A stretch of 6,528 nucleotides of DNA from Anaerostipes amylophilus (GTDB lineage Bacteria; Bacillota; Clostridia; Lachnospirales; Lachnospiraceae), in the NCBI RefSeq assembly GCF_025567365.1, contig NZ_JAOQJG010000013.1:1-6528 (forward strand). The letters run 5' to 3'. Below the pieces are notes generated by a model that saw only the letters and a list, made by a program, of their open reading frames with translations, was not told the DNA's origin and searched no databases. Shown in pieces: positions 6,135 through 6,528 of the stretch (position 1 is its first letter; the number at the start of each line of letters is the position of its first letter). A program made the position numbers and the translations under genes.

Positions 6135-6528
6135 GAGAGAATTACAGGACATACAGAATTGATCGGATTAATGGCTTATCCAATCAGACATTCAAGCTCA
6201 CCTGCAATGCACAACGAAGCATTCGCAACATTAGGACTTGTCTATGCCTAACAAAACAGTGGTAGGACAGTACTTAGATGAGTTATCTTCAGCTGCTAAA
6301 ATGGCAGGAGCTGTTAACACAATCGTAAATGACAACGGAAAATTAATCGGACACATCACAGACGGTATCGGATACATGCAGTCATTAAAAGACAACGATA
6401 TCGACGTGATCGGTAAAAAAATGACAATCGCTGGTGCTGGTGGAGCTTCTACAGCAATCGAAATCCAGGCTGCATTAGATGGTGTCAAAGAAATGTCAAT
6501 CTTCAATATCAAAGATAAATTCTGGGCG
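6135..6528 (+). pseudogene. aroE: Quinate/shikimate dehydrogenase, AroE/YdiB family, 5' part, with internal deletion and frameshift
   Basis: This is the substrate-binding domain of the gene whose 3' part opens the window. In one frame, 6135-6239 encodes ERITGHTELIGLMAYP, then IRHSSSPAMHNEAFATLGL, the typical N-terminus with the shikimate-binding S-x-S motif. That frame runs into TAA at 6249-6251. The homology resumes in the next frame from 6241 with SMPNK (the catalytic lysine), LDELSSAAKMAGAVNTIVN, GHITDGIGYM (the catalytic aspartate) and the nucleotide-binding GAGGASTA, then stays open to the window end. Compared with E. coli YdiB (288 residues), about 31 residues between AGL and SMPNK are missing, which implies a deletion near 92 bases. 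No ATG, GTG or TTG lies in frame ahead of the first part; an in-frame TGA sits at 6129-6131 and the first in-frame ATG is 6171, inside the conserved domain. Asn is usual where GHITDG has Ile. Confidence 0.85.
6494..6528 (+). repeat. Terminal direct repeat, right copy
   Basis: This is an exact 35-base copy of bases 1-35, inside the dehydrogenase gene and in the same frame. Overlapping the two copies gives a circle of 6,493 bp and a continuous dehydrogenase 3' half. Confidence 0.95.

Noticed and set aside
1..6528. Plasmid or phage genome
   Set aside because: The overlap at the ends suggests a circle, but no replication, partition, mobilisation, capsid or integration gene, iteron array or origin-like region is visible.
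1..6528. CRISPR array, tRNA, rRNA, insertion sequence or riboswitch
   Set aside because: No spaced repeat series, tRNA-like fold, transposase or recognisable aptamer was seen on reading both strands; the longest non-coding stretch (2497-2690) is explained by terminator, promoter and leader.

Overview
This window reads as an ordinary-looking metabolic locus from a low-GC anaerobic Firmicute. A gut Lachnospiraceae-type clostridium is my best guess, from the A/T-ending codons, strong AGGAGG-type ribosome binding sites and clostridial-style protein sequences; no rRNA or marker gene confirms this. It carries three blocks: a quinate/shikimate catabolic operon, a TRAP transporter operon for an organic acid, and a convergent AraC-family regulator.

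Layout, left to right. Bases 1-419 hold the C-terminal part of a YdiB/AroE-type quinate/shikimate dehydrogenase. It is followed by an MFS permease resembling E. coli YdiN (462-1655) and a type I 3-dehydroquinate dehydratase, aroD (1729-2496), closed by an intrinsic terminator. A second transcription unit has its own promoter, overlapped by a perfect 14-bp inverted repeat. It encodes a complete TRAP transporter in the order small membrane subunit, large membrane subunit, binding lipoprotein (dctQ 2691-3188, dctM 3189-4478, dctP 4495-5514). A strong, probably bidirectional terminator separates dctP from a convergent AraC-family regulator (5596-6102, minus strand). Bases 6135-6528 then carry the N-terminal part of the same type of dehydrogenase.

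The most striking structural fact is that the first 35 bases are repeated exactly as the last 35 bases (6494-6528), in the same reading frame of the dehydrogenase gene. Joined there, the two partial genes make one AroE/YdiB gene, so the window closes into a 6,493-bp circle. No replication, mobilisation, integrase or transposase gene is visible, so I do not regard it as a demonstrated plasmid. A tandem duplication or an assembly-made circle is more likely.

The 650 bases from the regulator to the start of the dehydrogenase look damaged. The regulator lacks most of its interdomain linker and its second helix-turn-helix. The dehydrogenase lacks a start codon and about 30 residues, with a frameshift. 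The other five genes look full length and intact. The damage is either a cluster of real deletions or a sign that the circle was closed through poorly assembled sequence.

Functionally, quinate or shikimate would enter through the MFS permease and possibly the TRAP system. The YdiB-type enzyme would oxidise quinate to 3-dehydroquinate or shikimate to 3-dehydroshikimate, and AroD would interconvert the two dehydro compounds. The ydiN-ydiB-aroD grouping matches the well-known E. coli neighbourhood. The link to the TRAP transporter and the AraC regulator is inferred from proximity only.
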